Assembly (NCBI RefSeq): GCF_963678635.1
Contig: NC_087064.1
Span: 16,423,802 to 16,487,801, forward strand
DNA: 64,000 bases
Direction: 5' to 3'
Source: Symsagittifera roscoffensis
Taxonomy: Eukaryota > Xenacoelomorpha > Acoela > Convolutidae
Shown here piece after piece: positions 1 to 13,400 of this stretch (the first letter of the stretch is position 1; each line of letters opens with the position of its first letter). The position numbers and the translations under genes were made by a program. The notes under the pieces were generated by a model. That model saw only the letters and a list, made by a program, of their open reading frames with translations, did not search any database and had not been told where the DNA came from.

Positions 1-260
1 AAAAATAGATGGCCTTAAAGCTCTTTGAATTTGTAGAACAATTTATGATGGACACTTTTTTTGTTAAGATTAACCCAATTTGAGAAAACTGGATAATAAA
101 TTTCCATTTTCAAAATCAGAAGTAGATCACGTTTTTCGGGACCTTTAAACTTTTGCTGTTCGATAGTGGAGTTTCCCTTCCTTTTAACAATGCAAATGCA
201 CTGAACTTAAAAAGAAATCACAATTCAAATCGCGAAAAATCAAAACTGAGCGTGAAAAAT
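1..260 (+). repeat. Dispersed repeat 'A' copy
   Basis: Shared blocks: AAAATAGATGGCCTTAAAGCTC, AACCCAATTTGAGAAAACTGGAT, TCACGTTTTTCG, AGTGGAGTTT.CCTTCCTTTT, AACTTAAAAA and TCGCGAAAAA. Other copies (full or partial) lie at about 3770-3960, 5650-5760 and 21250-21560 (plus), and at 54430-54700, 56500-56690, 60500-60640 and 61195-61510 (minus). No terminal inverted repeats or open frames are recognised. One edge ends near a short inverted motif AAGAG...CTCTT. Confidence 0.8.
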
Positions 261-756
261 TTTTAGACTTTTTCCTGAAAAAAATCACACAAGTACATCA
301 TTGCAAGCTAACGTGTAGAAAATGAGACAGAAAAAAAATAAAAAAACAAAGAGGCGAAGCTGAGCTTCGCGCCACTTGCGATACACAATAAAGCTCCAAA
401 AGTCAAAAGATAATGTGTCTTAAACGAAAATTGAAAAACATGAATGAATTTTGTTGAAGAAATGGTAGGCTCAAAATCAAAAAAAAGGTATTGCAATTGT
501 TATATTAGTCATTTACGTTCTAAACAAAAGAAAACTTTGGGTTTAACTCAATCTATTTCTTTCTGATAAACAAGATGAAAACGATAAGAAAACATTTCGG
601 ACAAAAAATTGAGATACGATTATTCCTGGATACACTCCAAAACTGTTCATTAAACCTTATAAACAAAGAATCTGCATATCCCATAAGAGCAATCGGAGAT
701 AAAGACCCTATCCGTTATAGTATAAGATCAGAAATTAAAAATGAATTTCAAAATTT

Positions 757-1307
757 CAACACAGAGGCGAAGTTACACTTCGCATACACAAGTAAAAAAA
801 AAATGACCGATAACGCTACAGGGAAAAACTGAACGAGTAAAACTTTGTATCTACAAAAAAATTTTAGTGACGCACGCCAATTATGAGTCTGAATAACTGC
901 CAAGTGACGCAAGCCAATTATGACGCATTATCAGTAACAGTCAATTTGAAAAAAAAATAACAACTAACATGCCTCAAATCATAGAGCGGACGCATTTTAA
1001 CTAGTATACGAAAAATTCATTAAAAACATCCGATCCTTCCCAGGTTCGAACTCTCCTATTTTGCTGCTGGTCACATTCCCTACCTCTACGCTACAGAATC
1101 ATGATACCTTGAAGCTAAAGTGCTATTTGTAATATACCAGTCTGTGTTAGTATCCTTAGCACTGGCTGTACTTAATAGATGGATCAAAATGAACACTTTC
1201 AAAATGAAAACATTTCGCCGCAACAATTGCATCGCAACAATATTTGCGACTTAGGTGTGAAAAAAAGAAAGTTCAGACTATAACACAAGCACAAGCTATG
1301 CTTGTGT
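757..1307 (-). mobile_element. Hairpin-ended element, left copy
   Basis: About 550 bp, roughly 85% identical by eye to the reverse complement of 60639-61194. One end carries stem-loop GCGAAGT-TAC-ACTTCGC (767-783), the other CACAAGC-TAT-GCTTGTG (1290-1306). It contains a tRNA-like segment (1035-1105, minus). It has no open frame of note and no terminal inverted repeats, because the two hairpins differ. Confidence 0.65.
1035..1105 (-). repeat. tRNA-like repeat inside left hairpin-ended element
   Basis: On the minus strand: TGTAGCGTAGAGGTAGGG (A box) and GAGTTCGAACCTGGG (B box). The inverted partner at 60853-60912 has the same A box and a mutated B box (GGTTGGAACC). Confidence 0.6.
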
Positions 1308-3464
1308 TAGGACATGGATGCAAAAATTACAAACAATTGCCAAAAAGAACTTGCAGAAAAACTGAAAAAACTCTGAAAGCCTATGAAAACAACGCAATTA
1401 TATCAAGAATCATCAGTTATGAAATTTATACGCAACGGTAAAAGAGCTAGATCACAACAAAAAAAAACATTGAAAAACGCAAAATGGTAATAAAAAACAT
1501 GAAAAATTTTTAGGAAAACTTCGGCCAGAACCACACACCTTAGTCTCGTGTAGAACTTGCCACCACATTCCTTTGTCGACAAAAAAAGTCGAGACAAACT
1601 TGCAAAAAAAACGAAATTTATCAATTTTTACAAATTTTTTTGAAAAATTGAAACAATACGCTAAGCGATCAACTTGAATAGATTTCAAATAAAATTGTCT
1701 CAACCTAAAACACACCTAACTAATTAAAACCAAAACTAGTTTCACGCACTTTTAGAATAAAAAAAACAGAGAGCATGCATCCGAAAAAAAAACTGAGAAC
1801 TTATTTGCGAAAGAAATTTCTAGCAGAAAAATTCTATATAAAAACTTTAAAACGACTATAAAAACCAGAAAATCATGAACTGTATTCAACCTCATGAAAA
1901 TGAAAGAAAAAGTATCAAAAATTCTACCAAAAAATTACAGAATTAATTACCCGGCACGTAAGCCGACAAAAAATTGGGTCGAAATCAAAAAAGCCGACAA
2001 AAATCAACATACATCTAAGAATCTTTTTCAGCTGTAAAACAATTATCATTTTTGAAGCCAACTTTTGAATTACAGTTTTCAGACGAGCATCTTGAGTAGA
2101 AATAGAGATACATTTGGAGATGACCAAATTTCAGTCATCCTGTGGACAAGTTGTTTACGGGAAAAAAACCAAAAATGCGTGCATTGAGCCAAAAGCAGCC
2201 ACTCTAAGCCGCTCATTGAGCCGAAAACAAAAAACTGCCATAAAAAAACTGTTGATATAAAATTTTTTTGAGCAGTTCAGTTTTAATACATTGAACTTTT
2301 GCAAGACCATTTATCTGATTCTTTTTATCAATCATTTTTTGCCCTTGAAGAGACACATCAAAGTAACTAAGCCAATAAAACATCAGCTGAAAACATTTAG
2401 GCCGAATGAAGTTTTGAGGCGGAAACCGAATTAAAAACAAGAAAGAAAATTTACAAAGTAGGAGCTATTATTTTTATAAATTATAGGAATACATCAAAAA
2501 TAGTTACGACAAGAATTGCTGATCGCACAAAAAATTCTACAATGTGACAACAAAGCCGACAAAATATAAGCACACAAAAAAACTCCGACCATTCAATTTT
2601 TCCCAGAGAAATGTTTATAATTTCATACATACTGAAAAAAAACGGTCTATCCGGGACTCGAACTTCAGATGTTAGGATACAAAACTTTCAAGGTTCACTA
2701 ATAAAGTAACTTCAATTTCAATTTCCGATGTAAGAAAAAACGTTTACGGGAAAAAGGTCTAGCTCCCAATTAAGACACTTGCTTTCGTAAGAGTAACAAT
2801 TGTTTTTGAAAATGTTCAACGAAAGATACAATGCTGAGCATCAAAATACACCAAAAACATAACAGAAAGAGAGTTGGAAAAAAATCAATGAATAGAAGAA
2901 AACATTGCAAAAACTATATGGCTTTACATCTCTTTGAATTTCAAGAAAAATTATTTGAAATATTTTTGATAAAGCCAACCCAATTTTACTAAACCGGATA
3001 GTTAGGTAAAATTTGATTCCGCTGAGAAATGTGAAGATTAAATTCAATTTTTTGGTTTCGGTAAATTAGAATGTCAGAAGACGCCATGGTAACCGAATTT
3101 AGTTAAGAAAAAAGTCCCCTCATTAAAAAGTCAAAAAATCATAGGAATCTCATAGATTGGAGAAAAATAAACATAACGTGACGCAAAGTAAAAAAGAGTC
3201 AGATGGTTGGGTATCAAGTCAACCAAATTGAGAAATCTAACACCTCCATAAAAAACTGAGTAAAAAGAAACTTTAAAAAATGACCCAATATAAAGCTAGG
3301 GGTCTATCAGATAATTATACTAGACTTATACAACAATTCAGTTTTCCTTGGCACTACGAAACACTACACTTAACTTTTCCTTGGCTCTACTAATGAAAAT
3401 TTCTTCGGAGGCAATTTTATCATTAAAAAGGTCGATTACGCAGACAGCGTTCTCAATCTGTATA

Positions 3465-3580
3465 GCGAGGAAGAATCTCTGCAAGAAAACTACTTTTTCT
3501 TGGTTCCTCAGTACATATGCTCAAGTTCTTACAAGGCTTACTAAAATAAATCTGTTAGGGCCGGCGGTACCCTGAACATC
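3465..3580. repeat. Repeat pair member (partner 7615-7735)
   Basis: CTGC..AAGAAAACTAC, GGTTCCTC.GTACATA.GCTC, AAGTTCTTACAA, AAATCTGT and TAGG.CCGGCGG occur in both places, direct orientation, roughly 80% alike. The 7615 copy is adjacent to the hairpin/tRNA-like series at 7690-7860, so this is probably part of the same repeat family. Confidence 0.65.
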
Positions 3581-4011
3581 GAAGGCTATTGGTTGAAAAA
3601 TATATCCATCACTAATTAAATCTCTATACTTGTCAGTTTTTCGATCTTCATCTTCGGCCGCTGCCATTCCGGGATTACAAACCGAGCCTCCACTTATTCT
3701 AACATAGCCAACGGACAGTTAAAAAAGATCCAATTAATGCAAGTAAACAGAAAAAATACTGATTTGTATTTTGAAACTTTCGAATTACAATTAGAAGTCA
3801 ATCACGACTTTGGTGACCTTTACGCTTTCGAAGTTCAATAGTGGAGTTTGACTTCCTTTTAACAAATGAAACGAACTGAACTTAAAAAAAAAATTAACAG
3901 CCAAAACGCGAAAAAAAAATAAATTAGAGTTTGAACAAATTTTAAGACTTGCTAAAAAAAACAAAAAAAATCACTAGCTATATAAGAATCTGAACTACGT
4001 TCACCGATTCT

Positions 4012-4209
4012 TTATAAATCGCCGCTCACACTATAGCTAACACTGCCGTTCACACCCGCAGGGCCAAATTCTCCAGAATCCATCGGTCTGCTTAAAATAG
4101 GCATTATTTTCGATAAACTATGGCACCCTCTGCCAGGATGTTCCAACTTTTTAGCCTGCAACTCAAATCCAGGGGGACGATAACGCCACAAAGAAGTGGA
4201 ACGTCTCAT
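4012..4209 (-). other. GC-richer open stretch of unknown role
   Basis: A 65-codon minus-strand frame (MRRSTSLWRYRPPGFELQAK..., GEFGPAGVNGSVSYS) lies just downstream of the PLC X exon, and its composition is unlike the flanks. An acceptor TTAATTCAG lies before it, but joining the X exon to it gives a stop within five codons, and the peptide does not match PLC. Not accepted as an exon. Confidence 0.2.
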
Positions 4210-4283
4210 ACTCTAGTGCCTGAATTAATGAGTTAAAACAATAACGATCTTAAAACAAATACCAGTCTATATTGGATACTCAC

Positions 4284-4487
4284 CTGGGAATAGTGATGAG
4301 GCGAAGGCGGTGTCCCTGATGATCTGCAGCACCTGGATGACCTTGACTTTAGAAGTACTAGTGTAAGCATGGTAGCACTCTGGCTCCCCATCTGGACCAT
4401 CCCACAAGTCCAGTTCTACGTGCCTCACTCCATCCAACAGTAGCTTACCAACCATTTCCTCACTAGACTGTGAGTACAGCTGGTCGC
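4284..4487 (-). CDS. PLC exon: catalytic X domain, second part
   Basis: The acceptor GAAATTTAG precedes 4487, and the donor CCCAG|GTGAGT follows 4284. The peptide contains GDQLYSQSSEEMVGKLLLDG, then VRHVELDLWDGPDGEPECYH and AYTSTSKVKVIQVLQIIRDT. It carries the family's Glu/Asp pair (VELDLWDG) and the second catalytic His (CYHAYT with TSK). PRIP/PLC-L proteins lose this His. The exon ends in phase 1 after FASSLFP. The expected continuation (xILSLE.HC) was not found between 1 and 4283, so the rest is probably off the left edge. Confidence 0.93.
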
Positions 4488-7400
4488 CTAAATTTCAACA
4501 CTCCCAGTCAGAAAAAGCATTGTTTGTCAGAATATCTTAGTCGTCATCATTATCATCATCATATCCGATTTTTGATTATGGTGATGTCTCTGTCCCATCA
4601 GATGGGGTTGGCAGCACCAGGCATTTTCGAACTGCAGCTCTCCATGATATACGATCTGGCAAGGTAACATTCCTTGATAATACCGTTCCTTGATATAAAC
4701 GTTCCTGGGCATTAACATTTCTTGAGTTAAGCTGAAGCTTTGGATATCATGAGTTTCCAAAAGCCAGCAAAGTGCGACATTTATCTCCACTAATCTATCT
4801 ATTTGGTTTATTCGCTTTCTTAATGGTCTGCTATATCTAAGAAGCTTCAAATAGTTATAGAAACAAAACCTCAATAAAAACGTCCATAAATTAGCTAGTT
4901 AGAAATACCTGTGAGAAAGGAGTTGTGTGATGCGTTGATGAAGTAATGAGTAATTGGGTGACTCATGTCCTGGTTGACTTGCGTGTGGAACGGATTCATC
5001 ACCGACAGGTCCGGACTCAACAAGTAAGTAATCAACCCGTCTATTCCAAGGCAGTTCTCTGTTCTCAGAATGGGGATGGGTTCATAGTGTTCTACTACAG
5101 TCGCCAGGTACACTTCGTCCACCTGCGAGAGGTAGGGGAACTCAACACGCAAGAAGGCTCCCAACTCTTCGCAAGTCAAGTAATCATCACCTTAAAGGAA
5201 ATATTTGCTCTTTGTTAAATGTTTTGATTCATTTCTAGGTAAATGGAAGAATAACTGAGTTTCGCACCACTTGCGATACAAAAATTATAGATTGAGTGCA
5301 CCATGACGCTAGAAAATTAGCAAACAGAACTTCGAACTATGTTACAATTGATGTAGTTTTATGATTTTATCGCAATTCAGGATTGCTAAACCCCAGTCTG
5401 TCAATTAGAAAACTATTTATTTCGGAAACTAAATCGACAGAGCTTCAGCCGAAAACCAAGAGGCAAAAAAGAATCAGCGAAAATTGATCTCTAGACCAAC
5501 TGACCCTCAAACAGAACCATGACCTCGAATCTAAATAGCCAGCCTATAAATCAATTTTCTATTTCATGAACATAGCCAAACGAAGATTGAAAAAGAGTAA
5601 TGAACGCAAGTAAACAAAAAAAAACACAGACTTTCCTGAAAAAATCTCAACTTTTCAATTTCAAAGAAAAAAAATAGATGCCATTTAAGCTCTTTAAATT
5701 TCTAGAAAAATTTTTGATAACAAGAACCCAACTAGAGAAAATTGGATCAATAGATCGAAAACTGAATCGATAAATTTGTAAGAAAAAACTGATGAGTGCC
5801 TGCTAATGCCGTGAAGTTTCCCACCATCCGTTAAGTCCATTGAATCCACACGACAGATTAGTTTTTGAACAAGGAAAAAATCAAAAATATAGGTCAAATA
5901 TTACCACAGAGATTTATCGAAGGCCGTAGACAGACGGGTTAAGTAAAAAGAGACTAGCATAGTATGCAAGCACACATGGGAATTAGACGGTCTTTTCAAT
6001 CTCATACAATGAAAACTCAACCTCATATATTTTATATTAACTGTTTTTACCAAACTACATATTATATTAACTGTTTTTACCAAACAAGAAATCTAAGCAA
6101 AATAGCTAAGCAAGGAATATGAATTTAAATACAGAGGCGAAGCGTACCTTCGCAACACTTGCGATGCAAAAACACTTTGAGCTACAAAATATTCAATGAA
6201 AAACAGACCAGCCAAAAAAAAACTATAAAAAATTAGGGAAAAAATTACTTTAACATCAGCCTAGCACCAATAAGGCAACTACAGTTTCTATCATATTGCC
6301 AATGCTATGCAGCGAAAATTCGAAAAAAAAATTTAACTATTTAAATGTTCGGATTTGATTATCCGACCGGTTGATTATGAATCTCATGTACTCGCATCTG
6401 CGCCACGGTCGATTGCAAGTAAACCAATGGCCCAGCAAATCTGAATCTACCTGTTCTAATATCTAAAACCAACTTTGTACAGATACGGAAATTCGTAAAT
6501 TTCAAAAATGGACTTTAGGGTTTAGTGTTTCTCTGCGTAAGTATAGAACTAACCACTTATTTAAAGGAGAAAACTACTACTCGCTCTTTCAGTTGAAGAC
6601 TTTATCTCAGATTTGACTGCATAACTTTCAAAAAAGTTAAAAAGATTCCAAAAATCCACAAAACTTTTCTCTACTAAAGCATAGGAACAGCCCGTGTTTT
6701 CCTCACCCTGATTTTTAGATTGAAATTTCCAGAACCTGATTTTTTTAGATTGGTCCCTTGTTATCAGATTAGCTATTAGTTTTCGAGAATAGTAACAAAA
6801 ATTCTTAAAATAAACGGTTAACATTTGAAGAAGGAAATTTTCCGAAGTCCATGTCACCTTTTCTACAAAAAAAACATACTAAAACATAGAAAGCAGGAAA
6901 AATCTAAACACCACGATAGTTTGGATGAACTATTAAATTCAGAATCAGCAGGTATTTGTATAGCAAACGAAAAACGGGCAAAACTTCAAAAATTGGCCAT
7001 TTTCTTGGGCCACATTTTTTTTCCAAATGGCAGAGCATAGCCGTTTGCGACAGTAGGATTCGCATAACTAGTTTTTTTTGTTTCGATTGCACCCTTAATC
7101 CCCAAGGTAGTTCCTGAAAAAAGTCATTAGCCAAACTGTCAAAAAATAGGCTTTTTTCAAACAAATTTAGGGAATTACCATTGGAGAAGGGGAAATCCCC
7201 ATAATTTGTTCTTTTGATTTTCGTTTCAGAATTGTGCTTTCAACATATGAGAAAGGTAAGCGTCGCAAAAGAAACGAACAACAAATCCCATAAATTTTCA
7301 TAATACATGTTTTTTCAGACAGAACCTAACACTAGCCAAAAATAAAGCAGTAAAACATGCCATTAAATTGTTTATAATTGAATAAGCTTTAATAAAGTTA

Positions 7401-10400
7401 GAAAATACCAAAAGTGCCACGAAATAAGAATTTTTATTTGCAGCTTAGTTTAGCAAAAAAAAACTTCGTAATACTACACTACGCTTTGCTTGCTTAACAG
7501 CCCTTAAAAATGGAAATCATTTACCAAACGGCAACAAATTTTGGATCGAAACCTGTTGAGCTGAAAACACAACTGTTGTCATAAACAATTTCGTAAAATT
7601 TAAACGTGTTTAAAGATTCTCTGCTCAAGAAAACTACCTGCCCTGGGTTCCTCGGTACATAAGCTCAAGTTCTTACAAAGCTTAGACAGATAAATCTGTG
7701 TTAGGCCGGCGGCACCTTCATCCTCTAGGCCAAGTGCGATGGAACCTGGAAGTTGTTAAAATGCTATAATAAAGCAAGTTGAAAACTTGTAAGAGAAGTT
7801 GTTTACGGAAAAAGTCTAGTTCTCAATTACAAGACACTTGCTTTCGCAAGTGAAAAAAAAACATAATCACCGGTAATCAAAAAACTTTTACCATTTACCG
7901 AGCAGCCACTAAGCCGGCAGCAACTAGGCAGACGCCCATAAACAAAAAAAATACCGTAGCAAATTGTTTAACTTTTAAATTGAGCAATTAACTTTTAAAA
8001 CTTTGAAATCTTGCATCACAAATTACCTGAAACTTTTAAAATATAGCCAAATGACAGTTGGAAAAGAGTAATGAACGCAAGCAAACAGAAAAAATCGAAG
8101 AAAATTTATCACTGGCGCTTTTTTGATATCATTAACCCAATTTGAGAAAACTGGATCAACAAGTAAAGCTTTTATTCCGCTGGAAATCTAAAAATTAAAT
8201 TCCACTTTCGAAACTAGAATTTGTTCACGTTTTTTTTGCGCCATTTCCACGTTCGCATTTGGAGTTAAATTTCAGCGGATGAATTTCAATTAAACTCACA
8301 AGCGCATATAAACTTAAGTGCACTTAGAAATGTATTAGAATTGACTCTTTGAACTTCTAGAAAAATTATCATTGGCGCCTTTTTGATATCATTAACCCAA
8401 CTTGAGAAAACTGGATCAATAAGTAAAGCTTTTATTCCGCTGGAAATCTAAAAATTAAATTCCACTTTCGAAACCAGAAATTGTTCACGTTTTTTTGCGC
8501 CATTTCCACGTTCGCATTTGGAGTTAAATTTCAGCGGATGAATTTCAATTGAACTCACAAGCGCATATAAACCTAAGTGCATTTAGAAATGTATTAAAAT
8601 TGACTCTGTAAACTTCTAGAAAATTTATCATCGGCGTCTTTTTGATATCATTAACCCAACTTGAGAAAACTGGATCAATAAGTAAAGCTTTTATTCTGCT
8701 TGTAATCTAAAAATTAAATTTCACTTTCGAAACTATAAATTGTTCACGTTTTTTTTGGGCAATTTCCACGTTCGCATTTGGAGTTTTAATTCAGCGGATG
8801 AATTTCAATTGAACTCACAAGCGCATATAAACCTAAATGCATTTAGAAATGTATTAAAATTGACTCTTTGAACTTCTAGAAAATTTATCATCGGCGCCTT
8901 TTTGATATCATTAACCCAACTTGAGAAAACTGGATCAATAAGTAAAGCTTTTATTCTGCTGGAAATCTAAAAATTAAATTCCACTTTCGAAACTAGAAAT
9001 TGTTCACGTTTTTTTTGGGCCATTTCTACGTTCGCATTTGGAGTTTAAATTCAGCAGATGAATTTCAATTGAACTCACAAGCGCATTAAAACCTAAGTGC
9101 ATTTAGAAATGTATTAAAATTGACTCTTTGAGCTTCTAGAAAATTTATCATTGGCGCCTTTTTGATATCATTAAGCCAACTTGAGAAAACTGGATCAATA
9201 AGTGAAGCTTTTATTCTACTGGAAATCTAAAAATTAAATTCCACTTTCGAAACTATAAATTGTTCACGTTTTTTTGGGCCATTTCCACGTTCGCATTTGG
9301 AGTTTTAATTCAGCGGATGAATTTCAATTGAACTCACAAGCGCATATAAACCTAAATGCATTTAGAAATGTATTAAAATTGACTCTTTGAACTTCTAGAA
9401 AATTTATCATCGGCGCCTTTTTGATATCATTAACCGAACTTGAGAAAACTGGATCAATAAGTAAAGCTTTTATTCTGCTGGAAATCTAAAAATTAAATTC
9501 CACTTTCGAAACTAGAAATTGTTCACGTTTTTTTTGGGCCATTTCTACGTTCGCATTTGGAGTTTAAATTCAGCAGATGAATTTCAATTGAACTCACAAG
9601 CGCATATAAACCTAAGTGCATTTAGAAATGTATTAAAATTGACTCTTTGAGCTTCTAGAAAATTTATCATTGGCGCCTTTTTGATATCATTAAGCCAACT
9701 TGAGAAAACTGGATCAATAAGTGAAGCTTTTATTCTACTGGAAATCTAAAAATTAAATTCCACTTTCGAAACTATAAATTGTTCACGTTTTTTTGGGCCA
9801 TTTCCACGTTCGCATTTGGAGTTAAATTTCAGCGGATGAATTTCAATTGATTTCACAAGCGCACATAAACCTAAGTGCATCTCAAATCTCAACTTTCGAA
9901 TTTAAAAAAAAAGATGCCCTTAAAGCTCTTTGAACTTCTAGAAAATTTACCATTGGCGCCTTTTTGATATCATTAACCCAACCTGAGAAAACTGGATCAA
10001 TAAGTAAAGCTTTTATTCCGCTGGAAATCTAAAAATTAAATTCCACTTTCGAAACTAGAAATTGTTCACGTTTTTTTTGCGCTATTTCCACGTTTGCATT
10101 TGGAGTTAAATTTTAGCGGATGAATTTCAATTGATTTCACAAGCGCATATAAACCTAAGTGCATTTAGAAATGTATTAGAATTGACTCTTTAAACTTCTA
10201 CAAAAATTATCATTGGCGCCTTTTTGATATCATTAACCCAACTTGAGAAAACTGGATCAATAAGTAAAGCTTTTATTCTGCTGGAAATCTAAAAATTAAA
10301 TTCCACTTTCGAAACCAGAAATTGTTCACGTTTTTTTGCGCCATTTCCACGTTCGCATTTGGAGTTAAATTTCAGCGGATGAATTTCAATTGAACTCACA

Positions 10401-13400
10401 AGCGCATATAAACCTAAGTGCATTTAGAAATGTATTAAAATTGACTCTGTAAACTTCTAGAAAATTTATCATCGGCGCCTTTTTGATATCATTAACCCAA
10501 CTTGAGAAAACTGGATCAATAAGTAAAGCTTTTATTCTGCTGGTAATCTAAAAATTAAATTCCACTTTCGAAACTATAAATTGTTCACGTTTTTTTGGGC
10601 AATTTCCACGTTCGCATTTGGAGTTTTAATTCAGCGGATGAATTTCAATTGAACTCACAAGCGCATATAAACCTAAATGCATTTAGAAATGTATTAAAAT
10701 TGACTCTTTGAACTTCTAGAAAATTTATCATTGGCGCCTTTTTGATATCATTAAGCAAACTTGAGAAAACTGGATCAATAAGTGAAGCTTTTATTCTACT
10801 GGAAATCTAAAAATTAAATTCCACTTTCGAAACTATAAATTGTTCACGTTTTTTGGGCCATTTCCACGTTCGCATTTGGAGTTAAATTTCAGCGGATGAA
10901 TTTAAATTGATTTCACAAGCGCATATAAACCTAACTGCATCTCAAATCTCAACTTTCGAATTTAAAAGAAAAAAAAGATGCCCTTCAAGCTCTTTGAACT
11001 TCTAGAAAATTTATCATTGGCGCCTTTTTGATATCATTAACCCAACTTGAGAAAACTGGATCAATAAGTGAAGCTTTTATTCTGCTGGAAATCTAATAAT
11101 TATATTCCACTTTCGAAACTATAAATTGTTCACGTTTTTTTGGGCCATTTTCACGTTCGCATTTGGAGTTAAATTTCAGCGGATGAATTTCAATTGATTT
11201 CACAAGCGCATATAAACCTAAGTGCATCTCAAATCTCAACTTTCGAATTTAAAAAAAAAAGATGCCCTTAAAGCTCTTTGAACTTCTAGAAAATTTACCA
11301 TTGGCGCCTTTTTGATATCATTAACCCAACCTGAGAAAACTGGATCAATAAGTAAAGCTTTTATTCCGCTGGAAATCTAAAAATTAAATTCCACTTTCGA
11401 AACTAGAAATTGTTGACGTTTTTTTTTGCGCTATTTCCACGTTTGCATTTGGAGTTAAATTTTAGCGGATGAATTTCAATTGAACTCATAAGCGCATATA
11501 AACCTAAGAGCATTTAGAAATGTATTAAAATTGACTGATATTAGAGCATTTTGAGACTTTTTCCTTAAAAAAAGAACAAAAAAAATCACCAAGACCAACA
11601 ATAAGTGTCTTCATTACGTTCATTACTCTTTAAAAATCAACTATTTTTGCCTTTGAAGCGACACAAAATCAGGTAAATAAGCCAGTAAAACATATGCCGA
11701 AACCATTTAGCCGAAACCACCGAATAAAGCCTACATATGCCGAAACCACCGAATAAAGCTTACATGAGCAAATCAAAGGAGCAGTAAATTACAGCAGTGA
11801 ATCAAAAACACTTGCATCTACAATAAAAAAATGGCTCAATTTCCCTAGGGATGAATTGAAAACCGAAAAATCAATAACAAATTCGTATTCTCGGCAAAAC
11901 AAAATTTATTGGCGATATTGATATGTTCCTCCAACCTGCTTTGTTTAGTTTTATATGCATTTATACTCTAGCTTACATTCGCGTTGCAACAGGCCGGGAC
12001 CCGAACCCTAGTCCTAAGGCTATCAAGGCACAGCGTTACCTCCGGGCCAAGTGGGAAGGAGTCTCAAAATTGCTAAGGTTAATTAATAAAGCAACTTTTC
12101 TATTTCTTACAGATTTACGATACCACACTGACATAGCATAGCAATCTAGGACAGAAACGTAGTCGGAAGCCATATGTAAAATAGCAATGAGGCGTAGAGG
12201 AGCTTCGCACCACTTACAATACCAACCAGACATAGCGTTGCAAGCTAGGACAAAGAAATAGTCGATTAAAAAACTTGAATAACAAAGTTAGAAAATAATT
12301 ACGCCTGCAAAATTACACAAATCTGCAAAATGTATTTGTCTCAAATGATGTTCAATTTAAAGACAGCATATCGTAAAACACAATCGCCTAGGTTAAATAA
12401 GCATTGAGAAAAATTTACCGAAAATTTGTTATACCTCGGAAAACAAAGATTAAACCAATTTTTCTTTCAAAAAGCGCAATATAAGGCGACTACGCCCATA
12501 TGTTTTCTACCAAAACCACTTAAGATGAAGCAAAAAAATGAAAGCGACTTCAGAGAGTACAAAAATCAAAAACTTGGAATGAAAAAAAACTGAAAGACCA
12601 AAATTAAAATAAAACCAGGATAGACGGTTGCAGTGAAAGTAGCAGAATGCGACTGAAACACCTAAGCGATTTCAACCTACTGTGTATAATTAAGGATAAT
12701 GATGTTTACCGTTGCTGTTGAACTGAAAGATGAAGGATAGCACAGGGTCCACGCTTGAGTAGAACTCATACATTTCTATGAACTCCCTCTCCGTGATGTT
12801 CCTGTTATCTCTAGCAGACAGTGATGCCAGTGAGAATTGTGCACAGTAGTAGGACAGCTCTTTTATTCTAGTGATGCACTTCTGAAGACTCACTGTCAAA
12901 TGCTGGGTTGTTGAAGTCATTTCGCCATACACTGCTGCGTTGTTACTTACTCCTCTACAAAAAAAACGACCTTGGAGCAAAACATTTTTTTTCCTACAAG
13001 TCGATGAGGTGGGAAAATCGAAAATTCAAAAGTAAAAAAACAAGGGGCGAATATTTAAACCTAACTCCAGGACGTTTTCGTTAGTCGCCATCATCTAACA
13101 GCACATGATGAGCCGAGCAGTCTCAAGATAGTTTTCTTATATCTTCTTGTCGAGCTACTAATTTTATGTTCTAGCCTGATGATGTCAACTTGCCTAACAC
13201 TTTCCGGAATTGAATATTATGAATAAAATAATTCTTTTAATTTTTTTTGCATAAACTTAACTTGATTGAATGACTAAAAAATTGATGACAAAAAAGTCGC
13301 TAAAAATCATCTCTAGCTAATGAAATGGTATACTAGCAATAATGAAATAAATAATTTTCAAACAAACATGGAAGAATAATTGTGATACCTTGCATTTTAA

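Larger units (their letters stand above)
1..4011. other. Gene-poor, A-rich, repeat-filled stretch
   Basis: It holds repeat A (1-260, 3770-3960), a GCGAAGC hairpin (354-370), the left hairpin-ended element, a tRNA-like minus segment near 2650 (GGGACTCGAACTTC) and a repeat-pair member. It should be PLC intron, since the X domain continues beyond it. Open frames here look random. Confidence 0.6.

Noticed and set aside
4012-4209. Next PLC exon
   Set aside because: No in-frame splice from the exon ending at 4284, no X-domain continuation (ILSLE.HC), and a stop between the only acceptor and the frame.
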